From: an uncultured bacterium | Lineage (GTDB): Bacteria > Hydrogenedentota > Hydrogenedentia > Hydrogenedentales > CAILVY01 | Assembly (NCBI GenBank): GCA_937951485.1 | Contig: CALEDJ010000009.1 | Span: 84,155 to 148,154 of the forward strand | Direction of reading: 5' to 3' | DNA: 64,000 nucleotides | Shown: piece by piece, positions 9,279-17,595 of the stretch | Numbering within the stretch: position 1 is the first letter of the stretch | Layout: every line of letters starts with the position of its first letter | The notes under the pieces: model-generated | What the model was told of the DNA's origin: nothing | Seen by the model: the letters and a program-made list of their open reading frames with translations, nothing else | Database searches by the model: none | Program-made: the position numbers and the translations under genes

Positions 9279-9360
9279 AACTGCGGCGGCTTGCCGCCGC
9301 TTTATTGCGGCCGGGCTTGCCCGGACACCAAATGCAGACACGGCGCTCCGCGGCGTCTAC
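9279..9360. repeat. palindromic repeat family B, copy 2
   Basis: AACTGCGGCGGCTTGCCGCC, then a short TGCGGCCGGGCTTGCCCGG block, GGACACCAAA and a GC-rich palindrome: the same block order as at 5742-5819. Copies flank addA on both sides. Confidence 0.75.
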
Positions 9361-9435
9361 TCTCGGGAGACCTTCAGTCGCATGCCATGACGCCTTCGAG
9401 AGACCCGGATAACACGAATGCCTGCGTTCCCGTTA

Positions 9436-9672
9436 TCAATAAAAACTGCGAACTCGAAATCGGGATTCCTCAACGGCAATCACCGCACCCACCTCCAGTT
9501 CGTTTGCGGCCTTTTGCACAACGTCGCTCAAACAATCTATCACATGTGTTACACGGGTGTTGTGCAGACGGAAAACAACGATACCAGTACCGCCTTCCCG
9601 GGAATGATCGGCAATTCCGCCAGAACCCAAGTCGAACGTCAGAAGAATGCGGTTTTCCGAGTGTTTTCGCAT
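9436..9672 (-). pseudogene. 5'-truncated DUF5615 (PIN-like) remnant
   Basis: The 78-residue reading frame shows ENRILLTFDLG, IVVFRLHNTR and a C-terminal VIAVEESRFRVR. That is the second half of DUF5615 PIN-like proteins, which usually read RILLTFDKDFG, then GVIVFRL and a terminal VVEEGRIRIR-like strand. The family's N-terminal LLDEN(L/V)P segment with its acidic active-site residue is missing, and a stop codon lies seven codons upstream of the ATG. DUF5615 proteins are commonly paired with a DUF433 antitoxin; none is next to it. It is best read as a degraded toxin-antitoxin gene, though a functional short form cannot be excluded. Confidence 0.55.
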
Positions 9673-10023
9673 TCTGGACCCCGTGAACGGTTACGGGAAA
9701 ATGTTATTCGATCAAACATTTTGCATATACTCACAGTTTTTTTATCAAACTAATTCTATAATTATAGAGTGCAATAATCTTCTTGCGCCGATGTCTCTTC
9801 ATGGTATATCAAAGAATGCCACAGGACGCTTGAATGGACTCGATTTTCAGGTCGAATATGTCGTGAAGCACGCCAAAAAGACAGACAACGCCGCGTTCAT
9901 TTACCGGAGCGCAAGCAAGGGATTTGAATTGCATTCTATTCGTATATATGCGTCTTCGCTTCCCGTCAGTCATAACTTGGCCCTTTATCCGCGTGATTGT
10001 GGGGTATCCGTTTCATGTGAGTC

Positions 10024-13000
10024 TTATTCTTCCCCATAGTCATTGGCTTCCTCGGCGGCCTCGCCGGGGGTGCGGCGGGGGCTTCCGGTTTTGTATTCGA
10101 TGCGGGTCTGGTCGTAGCGGCATGCGCGACGGTAGTCGCAGTAGTTGCAGCCGTTTTTCGTTGGGTAGGGGGGAAACGCCCCTGCGCGGATGCCGCATAC
10201 AGCCTCGGTGATGGCGCGCATGGCGTTGGCTTCACGGGGTTCCAAGAGCGCCTTGCTTCTTGCGGTATGGCCAAGCGCATCGCGGCGCTCAGCCTTGCCC
10301 ACGCTGATATAGAGCGCTTCGGCGCGGGACGCCTCGGGGAAAAGGTGTCGTGTGAGCGCCCAGGCATAGACGGTAAGTTGAAGAGATTCGCCACTGATGA
10401 TTTCGCCCGTTCCGGGGATGGCGCCGGCTTTGTAGTCCACAACACGCAGCGCATTTTCCTGCTGGTCCACGCGGTCCATGCGCCCGGAGAAATTTACGGG
10501 GCCGGCTTCGGTTTCCAGCACAAAGGGCGCATGACGACGCGCAACGGCGGCGTCTTCGCCGCCGGCCGGCCCGAACGCGAGTTCAAAATGCATCGCGCGC
10601 CAGGATTCGTCCAGCGTCGCTTCGCTCTGGATGTATCGCCGCAGCGCTTCGGCCATGCGTTCGCGCTCGACGGCGATCAATGCGCGGGATGCGGCGGCGT
10701 TGCGCCAGGCATGCGAATCAAAGGCGGCGTCCAGGGCCTGCATCATGTTGGTCTCCGCATCCGTTGCCGTGAAAACCTCACGAAGCGGCACGCCCTTGAA
10801 TCGTTCGTGAAAACGCTGTAAAGTCTCGTGCAGGATTAACCCTCGCAGCAAGGGGTCCAGCGCTTCGTCCGGGGCGTCCTCCTCCTCCACGCGCAGCAGC
10901 CGATCGGCGAAAAATCGGAAGGGACATTTGACGTAGCATTCGATCTGGTTCACGCTGAAGCAGTGCTCCGGCCCGAATTGCCGCGCGATCGCCGCGACGG
11001 TGGCGGGATCGTCCAGCATGCCGTCGAACGCATCGAACGGTTCTTTCCCATGGCGTCGCTGTTCGATCTGCAGTGCGCGGGCAGGAGCGGCGAATACGTC
11101 AGAGAACGCACCGCGGAGTTCCGGATCATACAGGAAGGCGGCGTTGCGCAAATCCCGCCAGGAGGCGGCATCGTGCGCACGCGGGACAAAACAATCCGAG
11201 AGCGGCATTGGTTCGGAAATTTCGCCGTGGCCGTAGAAGAGTTCCAGCAGTTCCGAAAGGAATTGACTGGATACTGTTTCACGACCGCCCGGCCGCAGCA
11301 CCGGCCAGGAGAGGGTCACGCCCTTTTCGGCCGCCTGCAGCACATGGTGGAAGAGCATGCGTTCGCGGGCGCTGTGTTCGCGGCGGCCTTCCATCACGAT
11401 GCCTGCATTCCTGAGGCGGACGCGGTCCGATTCGGGGTAAATCGCATCGGCGGGGGCGGGCATCGGCACGATGCCCTCGACCAGCCCGCCGAAGAAGACG
11501 TAATCGAAGGAAAGGTTGCGGATGTGCAGGGGATCGCAGCACAGGACGCCATTCGGAGGGTCGGGCCAGTCGAACGGGGTTTCGCGCATGCCCTGCTCCA
11601 GCCGACCCAGAAAGACCGGCCACTCCAGCGTTTCCCCGTCACAGGCATCGGCCAGCGTAGCGATCAGACGGTCCAACGCTGTGCGTGCGTTGTATTGCGC
11701 TTCGCCAAAAACGCGGTCAACGAACGCTTCGGTGACGCGGTCCACGGCCAGGGTCAACAACAACGCATCCAATGCTTGGGCATAGGCGCGCTGGGCGCCC
11801 TTCGGCGCAAAGTGTTCGGCCAAATCCATTAGTTTGTGCGCCAGAAATTCCACGCCGTGCAGCGCCTGCAAGGCGTCCGGCATGCGACGGAGCAGTGCGC
11901 GGTCGGCCTCGTCCCGGGGATTCTCAAGACGGATGCGCAGGATCTGGAGGCGTGTGTGCCACTCGTCACGGCCTGCGATAATTCGCGCCGCGCGCGACAG
12001 TTGCTCCAGCGCATCGCGGCCCAGCGCCACTTCCGGGGTCTGGTCTGCGCAAAACCACGGCGACGCCAGCGTCTCCACCACTGCATCGCGCTCCCAGTGC
12101 TGCATGGCGTCGAAGAGCCGCAGCAGAAACGCGCCGAGGGCGCTGTCAATGAGGCGCGGCGCACTGGTAACGCGCACGGGGACACCCGCCGCCCCGAAGA
12201 TGGACCGCAGCAGCGGCGCCGTTTCCGCAAGGTTGCGGAAGACCACGGCGATACGGTCCGGTGTCGTCGCCCCCGCCAGCAGCAGCCGCTTGACGCGCCG
12301 CGCAATGGTCTCGATTTCATGCTCCACATCCGCGCAGGGGACGACCGTGAGGTCCGCTTCCAACGATTCCGGGAAGATCGGCGGATCACGCCAGAACAGG
12401 ACCGATGCGACGAATTCGCTGTATCGGCGCGGCGCAGCGGGGGCCACCTCGACGGGCGTCACGCCGAAGTGCGCCGCGAGCCGGTCTGCGGCGGCCACGG
12501 AAAGTTCGTACAGATCGCGACGGCTGGGCCGCAGTTCACAGTTCAGGCCGATGACCAGTTCCTTGATATGCCGCGACAGGGATTTCAGCAGCCGAAACTC
12601 CGACGGGGTGAAGTCGTCGAAGCCGTCAAAAGCGACCAACTCCACGCCGGACAGCGCACGCGGCGGACCGGCTTCACAGCGTGTGACGGCTTCCCAGTAG
12701 AGACCGGGCACGTCATACACCCCGACATCGAGCAGTGCCTGCTGGTACTCCGCATAGACCGCCGCGACCAGCGGGTCCAGCGGGGAACTTTCTTTGACCT
12801 GTGCCAATCGCTCACGGAATGTATCCGGCTCGATGGCCGCCTGCTTGAGTTGCGCGATGATGTGCAGGAGATGCGCGGCAAGACCGCTGTTCTCTGGAGA
12901 AATGGCCGCGCCGGCAAAATCCCCGCGCGTGATGACCCGGTGCAGGCATCGATCCATCAGCATGCGCCGTTCGGCGTCTGTAATGCGGCGCACGTGAACG

Positions 13001-13227
13001 CCCTCGCAGGTGAGCAGCCACGCCGCGAAGTCGCTGAAGGAACGCACGGGCCTTCCCCACGCGCCCTGCAGGGCGCCACCAGACAACAGCGCGTCCCGGC
13101 GGTGCGTCGCGTATGCATGGGTCGGCGTGACCAGTAGCGCCCGGCCCCAGTGTTCCTTGAGCAGGGCGTCTATGCGCCCGGCGCGGGGCGACCGGCACGG
13201 GCCGCAGAATATCTGAATACGGGCCAT
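10024..13227 (-). CDS. addB: AddB-like helicase-nuclease with iron-sulfur staple
   Basis: The product has 1067 residues. The N-terminal helicase-like region lacks a true Walker A (GPCRSPRAGRID, no Lys), as in inactive AddB-type helicase modules. The C-terminal nuclease begins with CYVKCPFRFFADRLL and a following LILHETLQRF helix, then GRMDRVDQQ, RVVDYKAG and finally CNYCDYRRAC. The single Cys before PF and the CxxCx5C near residues 1036-1046 match the four-Cys 4Fe-4S staple known from B. subtilis AddB. Partner of the addA gene at 5858-9247; the pair processes double-strand ends. The order is addB then addA, as usual, but separated by 0.8 kb. Sequence divergence in the middle third is normal for the family. 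Confidence 0.8.
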   Translation of the reverse strand: MARIQIFCGPCRSPRAGRIDALLKEHWGRALLVTPTHAYATHRRDALLSGGALQGAWGRPVRSFSDFAAWLLTCEGVHVRRITDAERRMLMDRCLHRVITRGDFAGAAISPENSGLAAHLLHIIAQLKQAAIEPDTFRERLAQVKESSPLDPLVAAVYAEYQQALLDVGVYDVPGLYWEAVTRCEAGPPRALSGVELVAFDGFDDFTPSEFRLLKSLSRHIKELVIGLNCELRPSRRDLYELSVAAADRLAAHFGVTPVEVAPAAPRRYSEFVASVLFWRDPPIFPESLEADLTVVPCADVEHEIETIARRVKRLLLAGATTPDRIAVVFRNLAETAPLLRSIFGAAGVPVRVTSAPRLIDSALGAFLLRLFDAMQHWERDAVVETLASPWFCADQTPEVALGRDALEQLSRAARIIAGRDEWHTRLQILRIRLENPRDEADRALLRRMPDALQALHGVEFLAHKLMDLAEHFAPKGAQRAYAQALDALLLTLAVDRVTEAFVDRVFGEAQYNARTALDRLIATLADACDGETLEWPVFLGRLEQGMRETPFDWPDPPNGVLCCDPLHIRNLSFDYVFFGGLVEGIVPMPAPADAIYPESDRVRLRNAGIVMEGRREHSARERMLFHHVLQAAEKGVTLSWPVLRPGGRETVSSQFLSELLELFYGHGEISEPMPLSDCFVPRAHDAASWRDLRNAAFLYDPELRGAFSDVFAAPARALQIEQRRHGKEPFDAFDGMLDDPATVAAIARQFGPEHCFSVNQIECYVKCPFRFFADRLLRVEEEDAPDEALDPLLRGLILHETLQRFHERFKGVPLREVFTATDAETNMMQALDAAFDSHAWRNAAASRALIAVERERMAEALRRYIQSEATLDESWRAMHFELAFGPAGGEDAAVARRHAPFVLETEAGPVNFSGRMDRVDQQENALRVVDYKAGAIPGTGEIISGESLQLTVYAWALTRHLFPEASRAEALYISVGKAERRDALGHTARSKALLEPREANAMRAITEAVCGIRAGAFPPYPTKNGCNYCDYRRACRYDQTRIEYKTGSPRRTPGEAAEEANDYGEE

Positions 13228-13253
13228 GTTTTCCGGCGTTTCCTTCGCTTATC

Positions 13254-13315
13254 CCTGGGACTGCGAACGTCACGCTCGCATTTCTTTTGCAGGCTGAAGC
13301 CTGTTCTCCAGAACT
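13254..13315. repeat. repeat family A with its companion block
   Basis: Two adjacent elements: CCTGGGACTGCGAACGT, then CACGCTCGCA (13254-13280), and CAGGCTGAAGCCTG with TTCTCCAGAACT (13290-13315). The same pair, in the same relative orientation but opposite order, occurs at 38872-38968. Located between addB and the ntrC-type gene. Confidence 0.75.
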
Positions 13316-13329
13316 GTTTGCAGAGGCAT

Positions 13330-14694
13330 TCACACCGCATCAGAGAAACGGTGTTGCATGCCGTATTCCTTGAGTTTGTTACGCAGGGTGCGGACGGAAA
13401 TTCCGAGCATGGCGGCGGCGCGGGTTCTGTTGTCGCCGCAGTGCGCGAGCGTCCGCAGAATGAGTCGCTTTTCCGCCTCGGCGACGGTCATGCCGGGGAC
13501 AAGCCCGTTGTCCTGACGGCTTGCCGGCGACGCGTTCAACTGAAAGTGTTCCGGAGTCAGCATGGCATCCGTGCTGAGCACGACGGCGCGTTCGACGGCG
13601 TTCTGCAATTCGCGCACATTCCCCGGCCATTCGTAGTCCAGGAAGAGTTTGCGCGTTTCCTCGGTGAATCCCCGGACATTTCGACCGTTTTCCCGGTTGG
13701 ACCGCGCGAGAAAATGATCCATCAACGCGGGAATATCCTCGCGGCGTTCGCGCAGCGGCGGGAGGGTGATCGTGATGACATGGAGGCGGAAGAAGAGGTC
13801 CTCGCGGAACACGCCCTTTTCCACGGCCTTTTCCAGGTCGCGGTTGGAGGTGGCGATGATGCGCGTGTCCACCGGGATGGTCTGGGTGCCGCCGACCCGC
13901 TCGAACTCGCGCTCCTGCAGGGCACGCAACAGTTTCGATTGCAGTTCCACGCCGATTTCGCTGACTTCATCGAGCATCAGCGATCCGCCGTCGGCCAGTT
14001 CGAAACGGCCGATTTTCCGCTCATGCGCACCGGTAAATGCGCCACGCTCGTGGCCGAAGAGTTCGCTTTCGAGAATGCCGGCGGAGAGCGCCGCGCAGTT
14101 GACCTTGATGAAGGGCTTGTCGCGCCGCGCGCCGGTCTGGTGGATGGCCTGGGCGGCCAATTCCTTGCCGGTGCCGGTTTCCCCGCGAATGAGCACCGTG
14201 GCGCGGCTGTCGGCAACCCGCTTGATCTGGGCAAAGACTTCTCGCATCGGGGCGCTGTCGCCCACGAGCGTGCCGGCTTGGCCTGCGCGCAGTTCGTCGC
14301 GCAGAAAGCGGTTTTCCGCGGCCAGGCGACTGCGTTCGAGGGCGCGGCTCACCGCCACCTCGACGGCGTCCGGAGCGAATGGCTTGAGCAGGTAGTCGGC
14401 CGCGCCCTGTTTCAGCGCCGCCACCGCCGTCTCAATCGTTCCATAGGCCGTCATGATGATGACCAATGCGGCGGGGTCAATCGCCAGAACCCGGCGCAGC
14501 ACCTCCAGTCCGTCCATCGGCGTCATGCGCAGATCAGTGATGACGACATCATGGCGCTTCGCATCAAAGACCGCGACACCCTCTTCGCCGCCGCCCGCCA
14601 TATCCACCCCATGGCCCGCGCGGACCATCGCCTCCTCCACGTACTCGCGCATCAACGGCTCATCGTCAATGACCAGGATTCGGTGCTTCGGCAT
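13330..14694 (-). CDS. NtrC-family sigma-54-dependent response regulator
   Basis: The product has 454 residues. The start at 14694 is preceded by GGGAGGGG ten bases upstream; the longer ORF reads through the promoter region. Receiver domain 1-120 with acidic pocket D10/D11 and phospho-acceptor D54 (VITDLRM); AAA+ domain with Walker A GETGTGKE (171-178), the sigma-54 contact loop GAFTGA (218-223) and Walker B SLMLDEVSE; Fis-type helix-turn-helix at the end (TRAAAMLGISVRTLRNKL). It activates RNA polymerase carrying sigma-54 after phosphorylation. No histidine kinase is adjacent, so it is an orphan here. Divergence from a GspF-domain gene and the nearby pilus genes make a PilR-like role possible, but no convincing sigma-54 site was found in the window. 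Confidence 0.92.
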   Translation of the reverse strand: MPKHRILVIDDEPLMREYVEEAMVRAGHGVDMAGGGEEGVAVFDAKRHDVVITDLRMTPMDGLEVLRRVLAIDPAALVIIMTAYGTIETAVAALKQGAADYLLKPFAPDAVEVAVSRALERSRLAAENRFLRDELRAGQAGTLVGDSAPMREVFAQIKRVADSRATVLIRGETGTGKELAAQAIHQTGARRDKPFIKVNCAALSAGILESELFGHERGAFTGAHERKIGRFELADGGSLMLDEVSEIGVELQSKLLRALQEREFERVGGTQTIPVDTRIIATSNRDLEKAVEKGVFREDLFFRLHVITITLPPLRERREDIPALMDHFLARSNRENGRNVRGFTEETRKLFLDYEWPGNVRELQNAVERAVVLSTDAMLTPEHFQLNASPASRQDNGLVPGMTVAEAEKRLILRTLAHCGDNRTRAAAMLGISVRTLRNKLKEYGMQHRFSDAV

Positions 14695-14784
14695 ACGCTG
14701 GCAACCCCTCCCGACGCACAGCGCGAACCGGCAATTTGCTTCGGACGCGCGCGTCGCAGATACTTGTCTTCGTGAACACCGCCC

Positions 14785-14814
14785 AACATACCGATTTCGA
14801 TGGGATGCCGTCAA
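14785..14814 (-). promoter_or_regulatory. promoter for the ntrC-type gene
   Basis: On the minus strand TTGACG (14809-14814), an 18-base spacer and TATGTT (14785-14790). Transcription would start near 14778, giving a leader of about 80 bases. Confidence 0.5.
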
Positions 14815-14886
14815 CTGAGCACAACCCAACACAAACAAATTCACATTGAATGCGGGATTGCAGCCTAGCCGTCTCGACAAGGGTGA

Positions 14887-14915
14887 TTGGCCCGGCTGCT
14901 GGAAAATGCTACAAT
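14887..14915 (+). promoter_or_regulatory. extended -10 promoter for the GspF-domain gene
   Basis: TTGGCC (14887-14892), a 17-base spacer and TACAAT (14910-14915), with an upstream TGC giving an extended -10. The start site would be near 14922, about 57 bases before the ATG at 14979. Confidence 0.55.
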
Positions 14916-14978
14916 AATTGTGACAATCGGTCGCAGCGTGTGGAAGATCCGCTGCAAAGACCGAAAAGAGAGGTTGCG

Positions 14979-15173
14979 ATGCCGACCTACGAGTATCATG
15001 CAATTCGGGCCGAAGGTGACGACGAGAAGTCTTTTGTGGGCGGCGTGGTCGTGGCCAAGGACCGCCATGACGCTAAGCAGAAACTGAGGGAGCAGGGTCT
15101 GAAAGCCACCATGTTGAAGCAGGCGCGCGGCGTCATGGCGGTCATCAAATGGCTCGACGCGGATATCCGCTGA
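14979..15173 (+). CDS. free-standing GspF/PilC N-terminal-like domain
   Basis: A 64-residue protein with GAGAGG five bases before the ATG. Its first 45 residues follow the pattern of the N-terminus of the GspF encoded at 51988-53226. Here MPTYEYHAIRAEGDD is followed by GGVVVAKDRHDAKQKLREQG; there MPKYAYKALNKEGQE is followed by GIVQAESQALAINDVRTLG. This short beta-alpha segment opens type II secretion and type IV pilus platform proteins, before the first membrane domain. Here it stands alone with no transmembrane segment. It is divergent from an NtrC-type regulator. It could modulate platform or ATPase assembly, or be a relic of a truncated gspF; a well-placed promoter and ribosome binding site argue for expression. 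Function is inference. Confidence 0.65.
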   Translation: MPTYEYHAIRAEGDDEKSFVGGVVVAKDRHDAKQKLREQGLKATMLKQARGVMAVIKWLDADIR

Positions 15174-15255
15174 TGCGATCCGGGATAAGCGGTTCCGATG
15201 TAACGACCGCAGGCATATCCCCGCCTGCGTTTCGCCCCCAACCCAAAGAATAGTA

Positions 15256-15261
15256 TAGAAT
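15256..15261 (+). promoter_or_regulatory. -10 box six bases from the start codon
   Basis: TAGAAT ends six bases before the ATG at 15268 and no ribosome binding site lies between. No good -35 is visible. See the leaderless-gene finding. Confidence 0.35.
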
Positions 15262-15267
15262 CGCCGC

Positions 15268-16185
15268 ATGAAGATTGTGTTTGTCATTCCCGTCTTCAAC
15301 GAATGCAAAACGGTGGAAACGCTCGCAGAAGGCATCGCGCGGCACGCGCAAGGATTGGATTACCGTATCCTCTTCGTGGATGACGGCAGCACGGACGGTT
15401 CATCGGAAATTCTATCCCGCCTGTGTGAAGGCTCCGAGACGATTGGTCTCATCAAACTCAAGGGCAACCGTGGAAAGAGCCACGCACTGGCGGCGGGCTT
15501 CGCCCGCGCCGAAGGCGATATCGCGGTGATGATGGATGCCGACCTCCAGGACGACCCGGAGGAGATTCCGCGCATGCTCGCCAAACTCGATGAAGGCTAC
15601 GACCTGGTCTGCGGCTGGAAGCAGACGCGCAACGACCCGTGGCACAAGACCATTCCCTCCAGAATCTACAATTGGGCGGTGTCGCGCGCCTTCGGCTTTT
15701 CGCTGCACGATATCAATACGGGTTTCAAAGCGATGCGGATGGAAGTGGCCAAACGCCTGCCGCTGGTGGGCGACATGCACCGGATGATCGCGGTGTTCGC
15801 GGCGGGGATGGGCTATCGCGTCACGGAGATTCCGGTGGTGCATCATCCGCGCCGTTTCGGCCGCTCCAAATACGGTTTCAGCAGGTTTTATGGCGGGGCG
15901 GCGGATGCCATTGCCGTGTGGCTGATGCGCGGTGACGTGAAGCGTTACGGACAGCGTCTTGAACGTATCAAGATGTTCGTCGGCGCATTTTGCCTCATGG
16001 CGGCTGCAGGCGCCATTGCCGCCGCTTTCTCGCGGCATCCGTTCATCGCGCTTGGATGCGCCCTCGTATCCGCAGTATGCGCTGGGATTATGGCCTGCAC
16101 CGAAAGCATTCTCGTTCGCCTCCGCAGACGCCCCCTTTCCGCCGCAGAGATAGACGCATCCATCGAATCAGCGACCGTCCGATAG
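15268..16185 (+). CDS. family 2 glycosyltransferase with C-terminal membrane hairpin
   Basis: The product has 305 residues. GT-A fold: IPVFNECKTVETL, ILFVDDGSTDGS, KGNRGKSHALAAGF and the metal-binding MMDADLQDDPEEIP, with a later KTIPSRIYNW stretch. This is the dolichol-phosphate mannosyltransferase/DPM1-like subgroup that moves sugars from nucleotide donors to polyprenyl phosphate or other membrane acceptors. Two hydrophobic helices at about residues 236-280 probably anchor the C-terminus in the inner membrane. It follows the GspF-domain gene by 95 bases; cotranscription or its own leaderless promoter are both possible. Donor and acceptor cannot be read from sequence. Confidence 0.88.
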   Translation: MKIVFVIPVFNECKTVETLAEGIARHAQGLDYRILFVDDGSTDGSSEILSRLCEGSETIGLIKLKGNRGKSHALAAGFARAEGDIAVMMDADLQDDPEEIPRMLAKLDEGYDLVCGWKQTRNDPWHKTIPSRIYNWAVSRAFGFSLHDINTGFKAMRMEVAKRLPLVGDMHRMIAVFAAGMGYRVTEIPVVHHPRRFGRSKYGFSRFYGGAADAIAVWLMRGDVKRYGQRLERIKMFVGAFCLMAAAGAIAAAFSRHPFIALGCALVSAVCAGIMACTESILVRLRRRPLSAAEIDASIESATVR

Positions 16186-16332
16186 CGCAAGCGAATTTGG
16201 AATGTGGAATGCAGCATGAAGCGCAGGCGGAGGGCCTGCCTCATCGGGGGGCGGGAAGTTTGTCTTTCAGGGTTGCGTGTCTGCCACTGGAGTTGGCATG
16301 CCAGCAGTGACTTCGCATCTCGTGGTTCTGCC

Positions 16333-16368
16333 GCTGTCCCTGCCGTCCCTGCTGTCCCTGATGTCCCT
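16333..16368. repeat. 9-bp tandem repeat, four units
   Basis: Four units of GNNGTCCCT (GCT, GCC, GCT, GAT as the opening triplets) in the gap between the glycosyltransferase and thiE. Two degenerate units (GTCCTTGCT, GTCCTTATG) occur at 39316-39333. A different 9-bp array with a two-base variable position lies at 39409. Confidence 0.7.
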
Positions 16369-16389
16369 TTTGCCGACGGGACGCCTGCG

Positions 16390-17046
16390 CTACGATGCCG
16401 TGTCAGCGCCCATAGCGGCGCGCAGCGCCGCAGCGGCGGCGCGGACATCAGGCGCGGCGGTCACTGCGGTCACCACAGCGACATGCCGTGCACCGCGTCG
16501 AAGCACCTCGGCGATGTTGTGGGCCTTGATGCCGCCCATGCAGGTGAAAGGGATGCGCAGCAGCGGCGCGACGCGCGTGATCATTTCCGGGCCGACCGGC
16601 CCGGCGGACGCGGCCTTGGTATCCGTGGCGAAAACAGGCCCGATATTCACATAACTGGCGCCGGCGTCCTGTGCGGCGGTCGCTTGTTCCGGCGAATGCG
16701 TGGACGCGCCGATAATCAGGTCCGGCGCAATGCGACGCGCGGCGGCAATGGGCAAGTCCTGCCGGCCAAGATGCACGCCGTCCGCCCCCGCTGCAAGCGC
16801 CACATCCACCCGATCGTCAATGATGAGCACTGCGCCGGCCGCCGCGGTCATTTCCCGGAATTGCTCGGCGCGGCGGAACAATTCGCGGTCTTCGAGCGAT
16901 TTCTCGCGCAACTGGACGAGACGCACGCCCGCATCGAGACACGCTGCGAGGATATCTGAGGCCGGGCGTCCAGCGCAGAACGCCTCGGTGATCACCACAT
17001 AGAGGTCGCTCGCGTGGAACCGCGCCATGCGCGCCGCGTGGTCCAT
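16390..17046 (-). CDS. thiE: thiamine phosphate synthase
   Basis: The product has 218 residues. ThiE joins HMP pyrophosphate and the thiazole phosphate to give thiamine phosphate. The TIM-barrel motifs are clear: VRLVQLREKSL, LIIDDRVDVALAAGADGVHLGRQDLP, IIGASTHSPEQATAAQDAGASY, GPVFATDTK and MGGIKAHN. The ATG overlaps the thiS stop by one base (TGATG), so translation is probably coupled. The last 20 residues are Ala-rich and diverge. No other thi biosynthetic gene lies in the window. Confidence 0.93.
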   Translation of the reverse strand: MDHAARMARFHASDLYVVITEAFCAGRPASDILAACLDAGVRLVQLREKSLEDRELFRRAEQFREMTAAAGAVLIIDDRVDVALAAGADGVHLGRQDLPIAAARRIAPDLIIGASTHSPEQATAAQDAGASYVNIGPVFATDTKAASAGPVGPEMITRVAPLLRIPFTCMGGIKAHNIAEVLRRGARHVAVVTAVTAAPDVRAAAAALRAAMGADTAS

Positions 17047-17246
17047 CAGCCGCCTCCGACAAAGCGCACGATTTCCACCTCGTCGCCGTCCGCCAAGCGC
17101 ACCTCGTGAAACAATTCGCGCGGCACAATCTCGCCATTGCGCTGTGCAACGACGGTCTTGGGATTCAGCGCCAGTTGTTCAACCAGTTCGCCGACCGTCA
17201 GGTCGGCCGCGACATCTCTTGATTCGCCATTAACCGTCACCAACAT
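17046..17246 (-). CDS. thiS: sulfur carrier protein ThiS
   Basis: A 66-residue beta-grasp protein: MLVTVNGESRDV, then a TVGELVEQLALNP helix and VVAQRNGEIVPRE, ending in GDEVEIVRFVGGG. The C-terminal Gly-Gly is the site of adenylation and thiocarboxylation. It donates sulfur to ThiG for thiazole synthesis. The ATG has GAAAGG about nine bases upstream. First gene of a two-gene operon with thiE. Confidence 0.92.
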   Translation of the reverse strand: MLVTVNGESRDVAADLTVGELVEQLALNPKTVVAQRNGEIVPRELFHEVRLADGDEVEIVRFVGGG

Positions 17247-17263
17247 TTTCGCTGCCTTTCCGG

Positions 17264-17292
17264 ATTATATTGATGTTTCAGCAGACTGAAGA
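17264..17292 (-). promoter_or_regulatory. probable thiS promoter
   Basis: A perfect TATAAT (17264-17269, minus strand) with a weak TCTTCA 17 bases upstream. The leader would be about 10 bases, too short for a TPP riboswitch, and none was seen. Confidence 0.4.
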
Positions 17293-17416
17293 AATCATTG
17301 CTTATACACCCGTCATTGCGAATCTCCCACCTCCCTCAGCGGCAATTCGCTGAAGAAAGGAAACGCACTTTCCTGGCAATGCAACGATTTGAACCTGCCC
17401 GCCAATCCTGCATCCT

Positions 17417-17447
17417 CGTCTTCGCGAGCGAAGCGAAGCAATCTCGG
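17417..17447. repeat. repeat family C, copy 1
   Basis: TTCGCGAGCGAAGCGAAGCA followed by ATCTCGG. Matches the widespread bacterial palindromic type containing ATTGCTTCGCTCGCAATGAC. Confidence 0.6.
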
Positions 17448-17474
17448 ACATCATGAGGCCGCCGTTATTTTCAA

Positions 17475-17520
17475 ATTGCTTCGCTCAACGGCGCTGTGCG
17501 CCGCTTCGCTCGCAATGACG
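17475..17520. repeat. repeat family C, copy 2
   Basis: ATTGCTTCGCTC, a GGCGC-N-GCGCC inverted repeat, then GCTTCGCTCGCAATGACG. The same frame TTGCTTCGCTC, then ACGGCGC, then CGCCGCTTCGCTC recurs at 33769-33804. Confidence 0.65.
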
Positions 17521-17595
17521 AATACAAAACTGGTACGACATTAGACCCATCTCTTGCGCCAGGCAGTGAAAATCTTACAGTTGTTATGATGATCT

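Larger units (their letters stand above)
9248..10023. other. 776-base gap between addB and addA
   Basis: Holds repeat family B copy 2 (9279-9360), a truncated DUF5615 gene (9436-9672), and an AT-richer stretch at about 9690-10020 without a recognisable gene. A plus-strand ORF from 9791 (82 codons) has no ribosome binding site and no family resemblance. The base composition differs from the flanking addAB genes, which fits inserted or decaying DNA. Confidence 0.6.
17247..17595. other. 349-base gap with repeat family C
   Basis: Between thiS and the FG-GAP gene. Apart from the thiS promoter it holds repeat family C copies (17417-17447 and 17475-17520) and a degenerate CGTCATTGCGAAT near 17310. 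No ORF of interest. Confidence 0.6.

Noticed and set aside
9791-10039. Plus-strand ORF of 82 codons between addB and addA
   Set aside because: No ribosome binding site, no recognisable family, and it runs into the 3' end of addB on the other strand. It could be a fragment of foreign DNA, but nothing supports a gene.
14888-14904. Possible sigma-54 site TTGGCCCGGCTGCTGG upstream of the GspF-domain gene
   Set aside because: The -24 GG is present but the -12 element reads GG where GC is needed. The same bases fit a sigma-70 extended -10 promoter (TTGGCC-17-TACAAT) better.
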